A DNA stretch of 64,000 bases from positions 31,364,001 through 31,428,000 of the forward strand of contig CANTUV010000039.1 in assembly GCA_947685225.1 (NCBI GenBank). The letters run 5' to 3'. Each line of letters starts with the position of its first letter. Position 1 is the first letter of the stretch. Origin of the DNA: Garcia nutans (taxonomy: Eukaryota; Streptophyta; Magnoliopsida; Malpighiales; Euphorbiaceae). Shown piece after piece: positions 45,072 through 57,006 of the stretch. The notes below the pieces were generated by a model. The model ran no database searches. It worked only from the letters and a program-made list of their open reading frames with translations, and was not told the origin of the DNA. A program made the position numbers and the translations under genes.

Positions 45072-45104
45072 GAACAGGTAATTTCGAGGACGAAATTATT
45101 TTAT

Positions 45105-45115
45105 AGAGGGGGAGA
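45105..45115 (+). other. Polypurine tract of the gypsy element
   Basis: AGAGGGGGAGA just before ATT and the LTR start at 45118. It is preceded by TTCGAGGACGAAATTATT, the usual end of this group's internal region. Confidence 0.85.
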
Positions 45116-45117
45116 AT

Positions 45118-47609
45118 TGTAATATCCCTAATGATACCCTAAAATTTTGGAATGTTTATTTGTGAAAATTAGATTAAATAATTCAAAGTGTATATTTGAT
45201 TAAATGAAAAGATAAGAGGAAGAAGAAGTATATATATTATGTATACGGAGATAAAAACAATATATATAAGTCAATGGGTCTTATAAGTCAAAAGAGATAT
45301 TTTGATTAATTAAATGGATTTATTTAAGTTAGTGGAAGATGATGTTAGTGGGAGATTATTATATTATTTAAATGTATGGTGGAGAGTGATTTGGGGAAAA
45401 GTGGTTTGGTTAAAAGAGAAGAGTGTTGACTTTCTTTCTTTCCTTCTTTCTTTCTTTCTTCTTCTTTCATCTTCATCTTCTTCTTTCTTTTCTTTGGCAG
45501 GCCACCCTTATCAACCAAAGGAGAAGAGATTTTGTTGCTTCCAAGCTCAAGAGATTGAAGGATTTCAAGAGATCAAGTTGGAGTTTTAACGATTTTCTTC
45601 ACTTTTAGTAAGTTTCCAACTTGATTCTTGGTTTTCTTTTGAGTTTGTGTTCTTGGGTTTGTTGGATGGTTATTGTAGATGTGTTTATGGTTATTTTTGT
45701 GTGTTTGAAGTGTTTTGTCTTGGTAACTTTGATTTTTGGGTTTGGATTGAAGAGACAAGAGTTGTGGGTGTTGTGAGTTTGAGTTGTGATATATGGTGGT
45801 GTTTGTGTTTGATGTTTGTGATTGAGTTATTTTAAGGTTTACTCAAGTATTATTGGGTTGTTGAAGGTTTTGATTGAGTTTGTGTGTTGTTGATTTGGCT
45901 ATTGGAAGATGATTGTTGGTTGTGGCTTTGTTGGTGTCGATTTCAGGGTTTTTGGCCTAACATGCCCAGGAACACGGTCATGTCTTTGGGTGTGTCATTG
46001 GTTCTATTTTCTGGGTTGGTGACACTAGCAGTGACATGCCCATGTCATTGAGCGTGTCACAGCTTCTGTGTTGTTGTAGCATTGACACGTCCAGTGACAC
46101 GCCCATGTCACTGAGTGTGTCATAGCTACTGTGTTGCTGGTTGATTGACACGTCTAGTGACATGAGCGTGTCATAGCTTCTGTGTTGGAGGAGAATTGAC
46201 ACGTTCAGTGATATGCCCATGTCACTGAGCATGTCAAAGCTTCTGTGTTGTGGGTTTAGAGCACGGTGAAGGACACGCCCGTGTTGTTGAGCGTGTCAAG
46301 TGTTGAGTTTGCCCTAGATAGTTCTCTTCCTTGTTTTCTTATGTGTAACACTAAGAGAGTGTTGTTTGATCACATTTGGATTAGGTTTTGAAGAGAATTG
46401 AATTACCCAAGCCAAGGTTTGAGTGAGATCCTGGAAGAGGAGTTGATAGAGTGGTGTTGTTGCTTTAAAAGGTAAGTACAAACTTTGAATGATTGCATAC
46501 ATGTACATGACATTGGGACTTAACACATTTAGTTGAGAAATGTGTTAAGTTAATTGATACATTGTTGATGAATGAGTTATATGTTATGATATGCATGATG
46601 TGAATTATGTTGATGTATCAATGCAATTGAGTAATGTATTGTATATGAAAAGAAATATGGAATAATGTGGTAAGACATGTGAAATCATAATGTAAAAAAT
46701 TAATATTGGTACAAAAGAGAAGAATGAGAAAGGTGAGAAAAAATGATATTGTTATAAGGCAATGTGTCTAGTTTGATTATGAGAAATGAATTGTGAAAGA
46801 GATTGATAATGAGATAAATGAATTAATTGTGTGCCTAGTATGTTATTCAATTTTCAGAGTTCTGGGTTTGGCGGCATGCCTATGAATTGTTGGACAGGTG
46901 AAAAGACCGGGTGTCGTAAGCCGAGTCCAGCTGAAAAATATGAAATATGATGTTTTTGAGGTGAAAAGACCGGGTCGTAAGCCTCAAAAGTTGTAACAGT
47001 CTAGTCGAGTTGAGGACCAAGATACTGGGGTCCTAGGGTCTAGCCGGGTTGAGGTCCAAGAGACTGGGTCTGTTACATTATCCATGTATATATATATACA
47101 TATATCACCTACGGGCTTGATAAATGTGATTGTGGACCAAAGCAGTAACTCTTAACTTTGAATAGCATATTAGTTTCGTTTTGGGCCCATGTTTGTCTTT
47201 GTTTTAATGTGAATTATGAAATGTGATGCAAATGATTAATATGTTGAAATATATAATGTAATGAGTTCACATATTCATATGTATTGTGTATGAGCATTGC
47301 ATTGATCTATATTGAATCAAAGTTTGTACCACTAAGTTTTCTGCTTAGCGCGATTGTGGTTCATCGCGCAGGTGACAGGGTAAATCTGGTTGTGCCGGAG
47401 AGCTTGTCTAGACCGAGTCGAGTCTAGGCTTGAGATTGTTAGAGCAGTGTTGAGTTGTGGACACCACGATCAGAGACGAACTGCCAGCATGTATAAATTC
47501 TATAATTTTGTAAAAATTGATTTTGATATATATATACATAATGTATTTTCCGCTGCTTATTTAACAAATGTTTTGAACAGATTGTTTTGGATAAACTTTT
47601 GGGTACTAA
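45118..47609 (+). repeat. 3' LTR of the gypsy element, truncated
   Basis: Matches the 5' LTR from its first base through GGGTACTAA (47609, equivalent to 40063). The last about 231 bp and the terminal CA are missing. The joint continues directly into unrelated coding-like sequence (KAKASKF...). Confidence 0.85.
45955..46290 (+). repeat. GACACG minisatellite in the 3' LTR
   Basis: Same array as 38403-38770. One unit near 46150 has lost about 24 bp (CTAGTGACATGAGCGTGTC). Confidence 0.75.
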
Positions 47610-48230
47610 AAAGCAAAAGCATCCAAATTTTCATTAAAGGAGCCAAAAGCTGAGACAAAGGTTGATGAAGAGATTGAAGAAGAGTTAGTGTGTGCTGAGG
47701 CTCTAAGCCAAGACAAAGATTTGCTTCCATTGGATCTTTCTAATGAAGATTCTTTGCTATCCTTGGAAGATGAAGAAGATGATGATCCTAAAGAAGAAGA
47801 AGACGTGATTCAAAAAGTTGAGAAAGAAGTTGAAGAAGAGAGCTTGATTTCGTATAATAAGCATGAGACTGAGGAAGAAAAAGATGTGCAACAAGTCAAA
47901 GTGGACAAAGCTAAAGATTTTAGTCAACTCCAAGTGCACTAAGTTAAAGATGTTAAAGAATTTGCTTTTGATTAACTTCCTAACACTGATGCTCTTGTGT
48001 TGTTAACAATTCCTCTAATAAATTTTTTTTGCCTCATGATTTCTATGATATTCTTGTAGAATTTTAATTTTTTCATATACTTCAGGTCCTTAACATCATC
48101 AAGGAAGAAAGATGGCAACCTTGTGCAAAATTAATTTTCTTCCTTCAATATTTCAAGGTTCGAGGATGAGTTCACACAAACAAGGGAAGGATGGGCTTAC
48201 CAAGAGAAGTTCCATTCTCCTCTACTACCT
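47610..48230 (+). pseudogene. Acidic ORF fragment and 3' internal end of an R1-type element
   Basis: An open frame 47610-47942 has no start of its own. It encodes a strongly acidic segment (Glu/Asp/Lys-rich, e.g. SLEDEEDDDPKEEEDVI). It is followed by about 290 bp with no ORF and then TTTCAAGGTTCGAGGATGAG (48152 on), which resembles the '...TTCGAGGACGA' pol-end sequence before gypsy 3' LTRs. It ends where R1 begins (TGATGCATATTATAAAC at 48231). It is probably the tail of the R1 element's internal region. I do not recognise the acidic protein. Confidence 0.45.
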
Positions 48231-50064
48231 TGATGCATATTATAAACACTATACTTTAATTTTGGCCCAAATAAAATATGGTACCAATTAAAAAGCCTGA
48301 ATTAAATTTGGTTCAATTTTAAAAGCCTGAATTAAATCTGGTCCAATTAAAAAAGCCTGAATTGAGTCTGGACTAGTAAAGAAACTGAATGGGCCCACAA
48401 GCTCATGGTGATTGGCTATAAGTCGGTCCTTTTAATTTACTAATCCTACTTAAATTCAAATATATTCAGAAAAATGTAAGGTTTTTTAATAGGATTAGGA
48501 CTTTTCAATTAAGATGTAACCCTAATTAAACATTATAAAAGTGGGATTTAGCAATAAGCTTGATGGAAACAATTAGCTTTGGCAATTAGAAAACATCTTA
48601 GCAATTAAACACAAAAAAAAAAACAATTAGCAATCAACAAATAAAAAGGGAGAAAAAGCAAAAAAGAGAGACAGTAGCAATAAAAGCTAAAAATAGCATA
48701 AGGCAATTTAGATTACAGAAGCAAACTTCAATTGTTCCTTGCTAATCCAAAAACCCTAGTCAATCCAAGCCATCAAAACCTTTCAAGACAGTACCTATCA
48801 TCAATTCTTATTGAGGGATTATGTTGATTTGATCCATGAGGTTTTGTTCAATGTTAATTGTCTAGGTGGAGCAAACAATGTCGGTATGGTTGTACTACTT
48901 TAATGAATTATTATTCTTGTTTGATTTATTATTTCAATTTTGCTAATTTGATAGTTAAAGATCCTAATTTTACTACCAATACCCTAATTTATCACCAAAA
49001 CCCTACATTATGATCCAAAACCATAATTTTGCAAACCAAAACTTTAATTGCATGTTAAAACCTCAATTATGATAACAAAACCCTAGTTTTAGGATTCAAC
49101 GCTAAATTATGATTTAAAACCCTAATTTATAAATTGAGATTATGGTAGATTGTTCAAGTGTTAAACAACATTATTTTGTTAGTAATATGATTAATAACAT
49201 ATATTCTAGAGCCAGTAATTCATTCAACTAGTATGGTAAATTGTTTACCTTTCGAAGGTGTTGCCGCTGATCCCTTGCAAAGGACGCTGCCCCCTTGACC
49301 TCCGCTAGCTAACCAGCTAGTGAGACCGCCATATGTGTTGCGCCCTATATTTCGTTGATGATTTAATATTAAGATATGTTTATGGATTCCAATTTTGTGA
49401 TTAATCTTAATTTCCTTTTAATTAGGCCCTAATTTTATAATTCTTTATATGATGATTATTTATATGTTTGTGGATTGCAATTTTTATTGTTTGGATTTCA
49501 ATGTTGTAAAAGGCATGTTTCCACTTTGTGGGTGCCTTATTTAATTTGCTTCTTTTATTTAATTTATATTTGAGGATTAATATAAGGAACACGCTCCCAC
49601 TCTTTTGTGGGTGTCGCATCTTACTTGTATTATGGACATTTGGAAATTGTAAGGGCATGTTTCCATTCTTGTATGGGTGACAATTTGATTGATTGTTTGT
49701 TTGATTTATTGTATGATTATTTTCACATTATTTACCTTCAATTTTTTATAACATAAATATCATAATAATTGAAGAATTTAATAATATTTAAACCTGAAAA
49801 GGAGGCCGGTTCCAATGAACTAGACATTATGGGGGTGATGGGCCATTTCTCACCTTTTTTATACATATCCAACTTTTTGAACCCAGTAGAAGTTGGGAAT
49901 TCCTTAGGAATTGAGTCATCCAACCCTTCTATCTTCTTCTCAGCTCGTCTAGGTGGCGATTCCTATTCTCTAGGTTTATGCCCGTGTTCTCTAAGGCCTA
50001 GAGCTTAGTGCTGAAGTCGCAAGAACTATTCCACTGGGAGTGGGGGAAAAAATTCCCACTCATA
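48231..50064 (+). mobile_element. LTR of family R1 (3' LTR)
   Basis: TGATGCATATTATAAAC to CCCACTCATA, 1,834 bp. It shares with 33168-35091 the AAAGCCTGAATTAAAT region, AAACCCTAATTT repeats (48960-49130), GGCATGTTTCCACTTTGTG, GGAGGCCGGTTCCAATGAAC (49801 on) and GGTGGCGATTCC. The sequence before it ends like a gypsy internal region, so this is taken as a 3' LTR. Confidence 0.6.
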
Positions 50065-51180
50065 GACACCTAAATTTGAGACCTTTTGCATAGTTCTGAA
50101 GGAATTGTCATACTTGACAATCATATAGTTGAATTCTATAGTAATAGGAATCATGAAGGGAAAACAAAGGACTAGATTCAGCAAACTTGCAAAAGTAGTT
50201 AAATATTGAACTCGACAGTTATTTATTGTCGAGATCGATAGTTCTTGTTCTTAAACAACATCCTTTGCCTATAAATAGAAGGTTGCTGCACAAGTTTAAA
50301 GGATCCTAAGCTGAGAATTCAAAGTTCACCTTTTCAACCAAAAGTCACAAATAACAAACATGACATTCAGACTAGAACATCCAATTAACAAAAGCCAAAG
50401 GAGATCATTATAGCAGGAGATTATTGTAGATCAAACACCGTTGGAAGTAAGATTTGGAATTCTTAGGAGGTATTTCCATAACTCATTTAAAACTAATTAT
50501 AATCCATCCCTATGTCAATTATCAACTTAAAATAAGTTACTAATACTTAATTAACTCAAAATGATTCACGCATGATCTTTAAAAGTGAAAAACCAAGATC
50601 AAAATCAATGTTTTCTTAGAGTTAAAATTGGAATCTTTGAACATATAAAGATCTTGTGACTTTGAGAACTTTACAAGGTATTTTCATGAGTCAAAATCAA
50701 CTCAGCATAATGAAAATGAACTTAAATAAAACCCTGGATAGTTGGATCATAAAGATATAACCTCAAAAAGGATTTCTTTTATGTTATGGGGAAGATTGTC
50801 TTGTTTGATAATTCTTACTACTGAATTTGGCATTGTTTTGGCAAAAGATCAAAGTCGTTCATATCCATTATAAAAATTAAGTCTTAAACTTAGCTCAACA
50901 AATTTCATGATTATCGGACATGATAATCATATATTATTGAGTTTGACATTTTCTAATTTAATTCTTATTATCTCATTTCTTTATTTTTAATTCAATTATA
51001 TTCTTTATGTTTATTTCACAGTTGTTGTTGTTTATTATGCCTATTATATACTTTTATCATATTCATTTATACACTTCACATCTTTTTAGTAGATTTGATG
51101 TATATAGTCCCTAATGTAATTTTTCCTTTTTTAGATTAATGTTTAGGATTTGTTCAAAGATATGTAATTCAATTTCCTTT
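50065..51180. other. Unassigned AT-rich DNA
   Basis: Between R1 copies. No ORF with family features and no terminal repeats are visible. It may be internal sequence of the surrounding R2 element. Confidence 0.35.
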
Positions 51181-51585
51181 CTAGATCATTTTGTAAAGAG
51201 CGTGTTTTTCGCTTTGGTGTGTGCTCGTAGGTAATTTCTGCATAAACATGCATCATATGCACCATTCATATATTTTATTGTGATTTTATCTTCATATATT
51301 TCTGCTATCTAATATTTTGGGCAATCTTCATTAACTCATGAATCACAAAGGAGGCTGATTCATTGAATAGAGAATATGCAAATAGTAGAGATCATCATCT
51401 TTATTATTCTCATATGTACCTAACTTCTTGAAGCTAGATTCAGAAGGGTTAGAGATTCCTTTCAGTCCTATTGGGTGGTGACTCTATTTCTTACAGGTCT
51501 TTTCTTATCAGATCCCTGAGGTTAATAACTTGATAGTGTTGAGGCCCAAAAAGACAAATGAAGGTGGACAAACTAGGCACTCACA
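51181..51585 (+). mobile_element. Diverged R1 LTR end
   Basis: CACAAAGGAGGCTGATTC, GGGTGGTGACTC and the final GGCACTCACA correspond to the last part of R1, at much lower similarity than the other copies. The left limit is approximate. It abuts R2 sequence at 51586. Confidence 0.45.
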
Positions 51586-52324
51586 TATAATATGTAATTT
51601 TCAGATTTAGGCAGGTTTGACCTTTAAAGATTTACTTGAGATTTTGACGATCTTAGAGTTCCAGAATGAGAAAGTATTATTCATGAATTTTCATAATTAT
51701 CTTATTCATATAAATTTGAATTTTTTTGGGTCTCCAAACAGCTGTGTAAATTTAGAACTATAAATCCAAATTAGAATAGGTTTTCTATTTGAACCTATTT
51801 ACTTCAAAAGGCCATAAGTTAAGTTTGTGAAGTCTAAATTGAGTGATTCAAAATTCAAAATTCATCTATACTTCCAGGGATACAATTATTATGAAAGAAA
51901 CCAAGCCTAGGTTCAAATTTTATTAGATTAAAAATTGGCATCAAAGTTTTTACACAAATTTACATTATTCAGTTTCCTTATTTGTTATGATTTGTTTTCC
52001 TTTTTATGATTTGGGTTAGGGTTAAGTATTGTAGCATATAAATACTTCTTATTTTAGAATGTAATCATTAAATTTTGATGGAGTTAATAAAATTATAATA
52101 ACTTTATTCTTGAAGAGATTTATCTCATGTTTCTTCGTTCATATTGAATTACATTTTCCTATTTTCAGAGTTAACCACTTTGTTGATAGGTTTAATTCTA
52201 AGGTTCTCTTCTATAGGTTGAATTTGGGTTACAAACTTGGTAAAGAACTCTGTTTCATTTTCCAAGAGATTGATATCACGGATAAAGGCGAGTGGGTCCC
52301 CAGTTGTTATACTAGGGGTTTGCA
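51586..52324 (+). mobile_element. LTR of family R2, 5' truncated
   Basis: Aligns by eye with 36045-36797 over about 740 bp, with a TATAAATAC-type TATA near 52038 and ending GGGGTTTGCA. No primer binding site follows, so it could be the 3' LTR partner of 35841-36797. Its beginning was displaced by the R1 fragment. Confidence 0.5.
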
Positions 52325-53003
52325 TTACCAGTGGTCAAATTTTGAGGTATAAGGGTAAGAAGATGAAAGAAACCTCACAATCATATGTACAAAGCTTGTT
52401 TAGTTTGAAAATGAAGCCTTATGGGTCAATTGAAGACAAAGTCAAGATGATCAACTTGTTGGAAGTGTTTGGGCACATCTTGGAAACTTACAGACCATTT
52501 GGGCCAACTTGTTTACTCTAGCCCAATTAGTTACTTTAATATTGGTTTAGATGACTATGTAACTTGTTAGCTTCTTAGTTTATTTTAGTTTGGAAAAGTG
52601 TATTGGATTGTTAGATATTGGGCCTTATCACATGTTATTTTAAGCTTATTTTAAGCTCAAACTTACATAGCAATATTGTAAGGATAAGGATGAATTTAGT
52701 CTTGTAACCAACAATGCATCTAGGCTATCAAGTCTTATACTATAAATTCATCCTTAGGTCACTGTATAAGGGAGTTGAATGAAACATACAAAACTTTTGA
52801 GAATGTCCTCTAATGTCTTGATTCTTGTTTGTATCAAAAATCATATACCAAAGTTAACTACTTGAGTCTGTATTAATTCCAAGGTTCTCTTCCACAAGTT
52901 GGAATTGAATTAAGGACTTGGGTAAGAACTTGATTTTACTTTCCAATGGGTTCTTCCAGGTGTAAAGGTATATGGTCTCAAGTTTATATATTTGGAGTTT
53001 GCA
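52325..53003 (+). mobile_element. Second R2-related LTR (5' LTR)
   Basis: Only the last about 170 bp resemble R2 (GTTAACTACTTGAG to GGAGTTTGCA). A primer binding site follows at 53010. The earlier part is different and includes GGGCCAACTTG and AGCTTATTTTAAGCTC. An ORF overlapping 52325-52521 has no family features. The left boundary is unknown. Confidence 0.45.
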
Positions 53004-53009
53004 TTAGTT

Positions 53010-53020
53010 TGGTATCAGAG
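53010..53020 (+). other. Primer binding site after the second R2-like LTR
   Basis: TGGTATCAGAG followed by TTTAGACTCTATATTAGG, 6 nt after the LTR end at 53003. Confidence 0.65.
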
Positions 53021-53837
53021 TTTAGACTCTATATTAGGTTCCATCTATCCTAATTTATCTTTGTTTCCATAAAATTTTCTATTAGTTAGTTGCTCCAATC
53101 CATTGAGTTTTGTTCTTTATCATACTATCATTGTTTGAGTTGGTAAAACATCGAAAAAGTTGCATTTGTCATAGTTTCCATCAATTGCGAAGTGTGTAAT
53201 TCAAATCTACTCATATTAGGCTTTGTTTGGATGAAGGTATCCTGAGGTTTAATAAAGTAGGGTAAGGTACAGTAAGGTAGAGTAGAATAGAGTCTTGGTT
53301 TTTATCATGTTTAAAAAGAATGTATGGTATTTGAAGGTTAAATACCTTTTCCTTGTTTTGTTGGAAGGTATCATAAGGTAAGGTTACGTATAAAATTACA
53401 AATATATCCTTGCACAATTTAACTCTTGTTTATCTTGAATAATATCAATGTTATTATTTTTTTTATTTTTTAAATAATATAAATCTTTAATAGTAATATA
53501 TTATTTTATAAATAAGATTGATATATTTTTCAAATTTATATTTTAATATCATGAATAAATATTTAATATTAGTTCCAATAAATATTAATTTTTTTCCATA
53601 CACTAACATAAAACAATAAAAAAAAGTAAAAATTGATCTCACAATACATGTCCAATATGTGATAATAATTAACATTGAAAATATAATCATATGCTTATAA
53701 TTAACATTCAAGAAAATAAACTTTTTATACATGTTAACAAATTTAAAGAAAAAAAAATAAAGATATAAATAAATCAACATATATTTTTTTTATCATAAAT
53801 AAATATGCATATTTTAAAAAAATACAAAATAAATAAT
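53021..53837. other. Unassigned AT-rich DNA
   Basis: Leader-like sequence of the R2-related element passes into AT-rich DNA. Reverse-strand ORFs here are Phe/Ile/Tyr-rich noise. A TTAGGCTTTGTTTGGATG word at 53217 resembles a MITE end, but no partner was found. Confidence 0.35.
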
Positions 53838-55399
53838 TGTTGTCCCAAGATGGCAACCAAGAGAGGGGTGAATGGATTGATTTGAAGAAGTGATGGTAAA
53901 TTGAAAATTTAAAATTGAACAAAGCAAGAAAGGAGTAGAGAGTAGAGAAATGAACGCAAGAAATTTATAGCAGTTCAGATTACCTCAATCCTACATCCAC
54001 TTCCTTAACAACTTGTTAAGATTCCACTAATCTTGAGTTTTTACAAGCTTAACTCTAATTTGGTGTTTTCATAAACTCACACCAAACTTTTACAAGGTTT
54101 GAGAATTTCCCTCACAACCCAACAAGGTTTTTTATTGGCTCACTCTGCAACCTAAGTGTTTCAAAGCTCACACTCAAACATACAATGATGTTTCAATGCT
54201 CACACCCAACACTTAAAGAATATAAGTATATATTTTGATGCAAAGAAATGAAAGATGTTAAACTTGGCTCTTACAATCACAATCTTACTAAAAAATGTGA
54301 TTTCTTGTTTTATTTATAGCCTTCAAGTCTTCAACTAGCCGTTTGGAGTGGGAGCCAATATGTTTGATTCTTTTTTCTTACAAAAATCACTTTTTCGAGC
54401 TAGTTCATGGTCAGGCTGCTTTTGATCTGGTTAGCTTAGACTCGACACAGTCAAACTTCCTTTAGTCCGGTCGGATCGGGCTCTGCATGGTTGACTAAGC
54501 TTGGTATGGTCGTGCTTCTCATATTTTCTAACAAAAGTTCTTCAATGGCTAATACACATGGCATCCACTAATTGAGTGGATAAACAATGGCTATATTTTT
54601 TGAAGTATGAACTAGTGGTATGCTTAGGACTAGTTCGGTCTGGTCAGTCTTAGTCTGGTATGCTGAGATTCTGAGAGTGTTGAAGACCGTGAGCATTACT
54701 GGAACTTCTTGGATTATTAGCTCTGACTCGGTACGATAAAATTGCATCAGGTCTGGTCATTCCTAGCACGGTATGCTGAAGTTTTTGGAGTACTTAGTGA
54801 CCGTGAACTCTACTGGGACTTATGAGGATTTATCATGAGCTCAGTATGGTCAAACTTTATAGTTGTCCGGTCAGGATATGTAGTCTGTTCATCAAGTGGG
54901 AGTGATATTAAACGTGAGCTTTTCTTGATACTTTGTCTTAGTTAAGTCGATTTGCTCGTTCTTGGTTCTATTCGGTTAAAGGATTGGTATGTTCAGTTTG
55001 TTGTTCAGCTCATGCTCTAACTAGTCAGCTCATGCTTTGTATAATCAGGTCGTGTCCTTGGTGCTTTCTCCAGATCATTAGGCTCAATTTTGGAAAGTTC
55101 ATTGCTCAGCTCATGCTTTATGTGTCCAGCTTGTTCTCAGTGTATTCTTCAGTTCGATCATCTTGTTTTGAGAATGTTTGTGCTCATGATTTTGTTGCTC
55201 ATTAGTTCGGTAGACTTTCAATCAGTGCGGTATTCCTCAAATCGGTATGGAGAGCTACTTCCTTAAGTTCGGTCGGCCTGGATGATAGTCCGGTCAGGCT
55301 CAAAAGAAATCCTACAAAAAAAAAATAACTTGGTATAAATATTTGTCTTATTCAATTTGATTTCCTAAGATTAAAATAGAGGACAATAGTTTTGCAACA
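53838..55399 (-). mobile_element. Sirevirus-like LTR (3' LTR, minus strand)
   Basis: On the minus strand, TGTTGCAAAACTATTG to CTTGGTTGCCATCTTGGGACAACA (last 18 bases: GCCATCTTGGGACAACA plus G before), 1,562 bp. The termini match those of 6656-8131. Polypurine tracts lie on its right (55401 on), so it is the 3' LTR of an element extending to 61283. Confidence 0.7.
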
Positions 55400-55400
55400 A

Positions 55401-55564
55401 TCTCCCCCCTTTTGATTTGGCAATTAAATTGAATTGAAAATGAGCATTAAAAGTTTTCATGTCTAATGAGTATTTTTGCTCCCCTTTAATATGTGCTTCT
55501 ACTCCCCCTCAACATCTGCAATTTTATTCTAACAATTCAAATAATTTCTCCCCCTTTGACAAAG
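55401..55564 (-). other. Multiple polypurine tracts of the minus-strand Sirevirus
   Basis: In reverse complement: CTTTGTCAAAGGGGGAGAAA (about 55545-55564), a GAGGGGGAGT tract (about 55501), AAAGGGGAGC (about 55480) and TCAAAAGGGGGGAGA (55401-55415) next to the LTR. This is the same pattern as 6397-6655. Confidence 0.7.
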
Positions 55565-55734
55565 ACAAAAAGAATGAGAAATTAAATGCAATCATTAAGT
55601 AAATTTTTTTTATTAAAATTAAGCAAATGATAAGAAAACATGTATGTATGATCATTTTCATTTAAGGGCCAACAAAATATATAGAGATCATACAACAAAA
55701 TAGAAATATAAATGTTAAGGTAAAGGTGTATAAG

Positions 55735-57006
55735 GAGGATAATCATCATCACTATTTCCATTTCCCTCTTCCTCTCCTAAAGCTTCATCAAAGATGCCGG
55801 TTGACATCATTCCTTCTTCTCCTTCTTCATCCGATGGGGGAGATTTAGGAATGCCCATGAATTTTTACATATCCCTAAAGTCCATATGAAGGTGAGAGGC
55901 TCTCTCGGTAAGGTCATCAATATGAGAGGTTTAGGAGGAAATTTGGTCTTGAATTTGATGAATGATATCAAGGATGGATCCTTGAGTTCTAGAGGTTTGA
56001 GGTCTTAGAAATTCTACTTGAAAAGACTATTGGCTCTCATCAATAATTCTTAGCCTTTTTCTTTGTTGTGTTCGAATTCCTTGAGTGCAAAAAGCATACT
56101 GGTATATGCCATCAACTTCTACTATGCATTTAGAGAGTTTCAAGTATTTAATGTTGATGAGAGTTTTGGCAGGATCAAGAGGATTTGAAAGAGTGGCTAA
56201 ATTTGTTGAGGTAAAAGCATTCACATATTTGGCAATGTGAGTGATAAAAGATGTGATCATAAGTGTCCCAGTGGATTTGTTTTGGAGAATGAGAAATTGG
56301 TCAATTAAAAACTTAACGATTTGAATTTTCACCTTTTTCTTCAAGTAATAGAGAAACAAAAGATCTTTGTGAGTTACTTTCTCATTGCTTTCACCTCTTG
56401 CATTGATGGTATAGGTGATGATTCTATGGAGAATCCAAAGAGATAAGTTCTAAGATATTTAGCATTGGAGAGCTTGTGAAAATTGGTTTTTAGGGAAATT
56501 TCTCTCTAAAAATCAACTAAAAGAGGATCAGTAATGGAGGGACTGGATAGATAAAAGATACCTTCCATGTTAAATCCCCAAATGGAGGAAAATTCTTGGA
56601 AAGAAAGTTTATAGGACACATTGAAAATTTTAAATTTTATAGAATAAGGTCCTAGAGGTTCCAAGTCTTTCTATTTAACAACCAAAGCAGTGAGAAATTC
56701 TTTGGTTAATGATTCCAATCCAAGATCACCATTTTCTAAGAAAATAAAATTTTCCCACCCAAGATATGATAAGGCTTCATGAATGTAGGATTCAATGCCT
56801 AGGGATTCTAGAGTGAAAGAAGAAGGAATTTTGTTTGATTCACATTTCGTATTTTGAATAATAGCATACCTTTGCTTCTCTTCTTCACTTAAGTGTCTAG
56901 GTTTGTGAGTCCTTAGACTAGACTCTTCCATAGGTGTGGAAGAAGTGGCAATTCCCTTGCCTTTCTCAAGTCTTGAAGGTTTCTTCTTGGAGGTTTTAGG
57001 AGCCAT
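55735..57006 (-). pseudogene. Extra ORF downstream of pol in the Sirevirus, disrupted
   Basis: Starts at the ATG ending at 57006 with a basic N-terminus (MAPKTSKKKPSRLEKGKG), then 'HLSEEEKQRYAIIQ'. A stop at 56671 follows, then further open pieces (56359-56027). It ends in an acidic tail (GEEEGNGNSDDDYPPYTP near 55740). The '...RYxxIxxK' start and length of about 420 residues resemble the 'putative plant transposon protein' type of retroelement ORF. Position between RNase H and the LTR is that of the env-like ORF of Sireviruses. No transmembrane segment is evident. Function unknown. Confidence 0.5.

Larger units (their letters stand above)
37570..47609 (+). mobile_element. Tekay/Del-like Ty3/gypsy retrotransposon (chromovirus), nearly complete
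   Basis: An approximately 10-kb element: 5' LTR 37570-40294, primer binding site, gag-pol in gypsy order (gag, protease, RT, RNase H, integrase, chromodomain), polypurine tract, and a 3' LTR lacking its last about 231 bp. The chromodomain-like C-terminus with 'EEATWE' and 'YPQLF' places it in the Tekay/Del group, whose long LTRs fit. All coding parts carry stops or frameshifts. It is the best-preserved member of the LTR family that dominates this window. Confidence 0.9.

Noticed and set aside
52110..52521. Overlapping plus-strand ORFs
   Set aside because: They fall in R2-type LTR sequence and have no recognised domain.
53217..53240. TTTGTTTGG MITE-like end
   Set aside because: No inverted partner or duplication found nearby.
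53487..53780. Hydrophobic minus-strand ORF
   Set aside because: Phe/Ile/Tyr/Lys composition follows from AT-rich DNA; no signal of selection visible.
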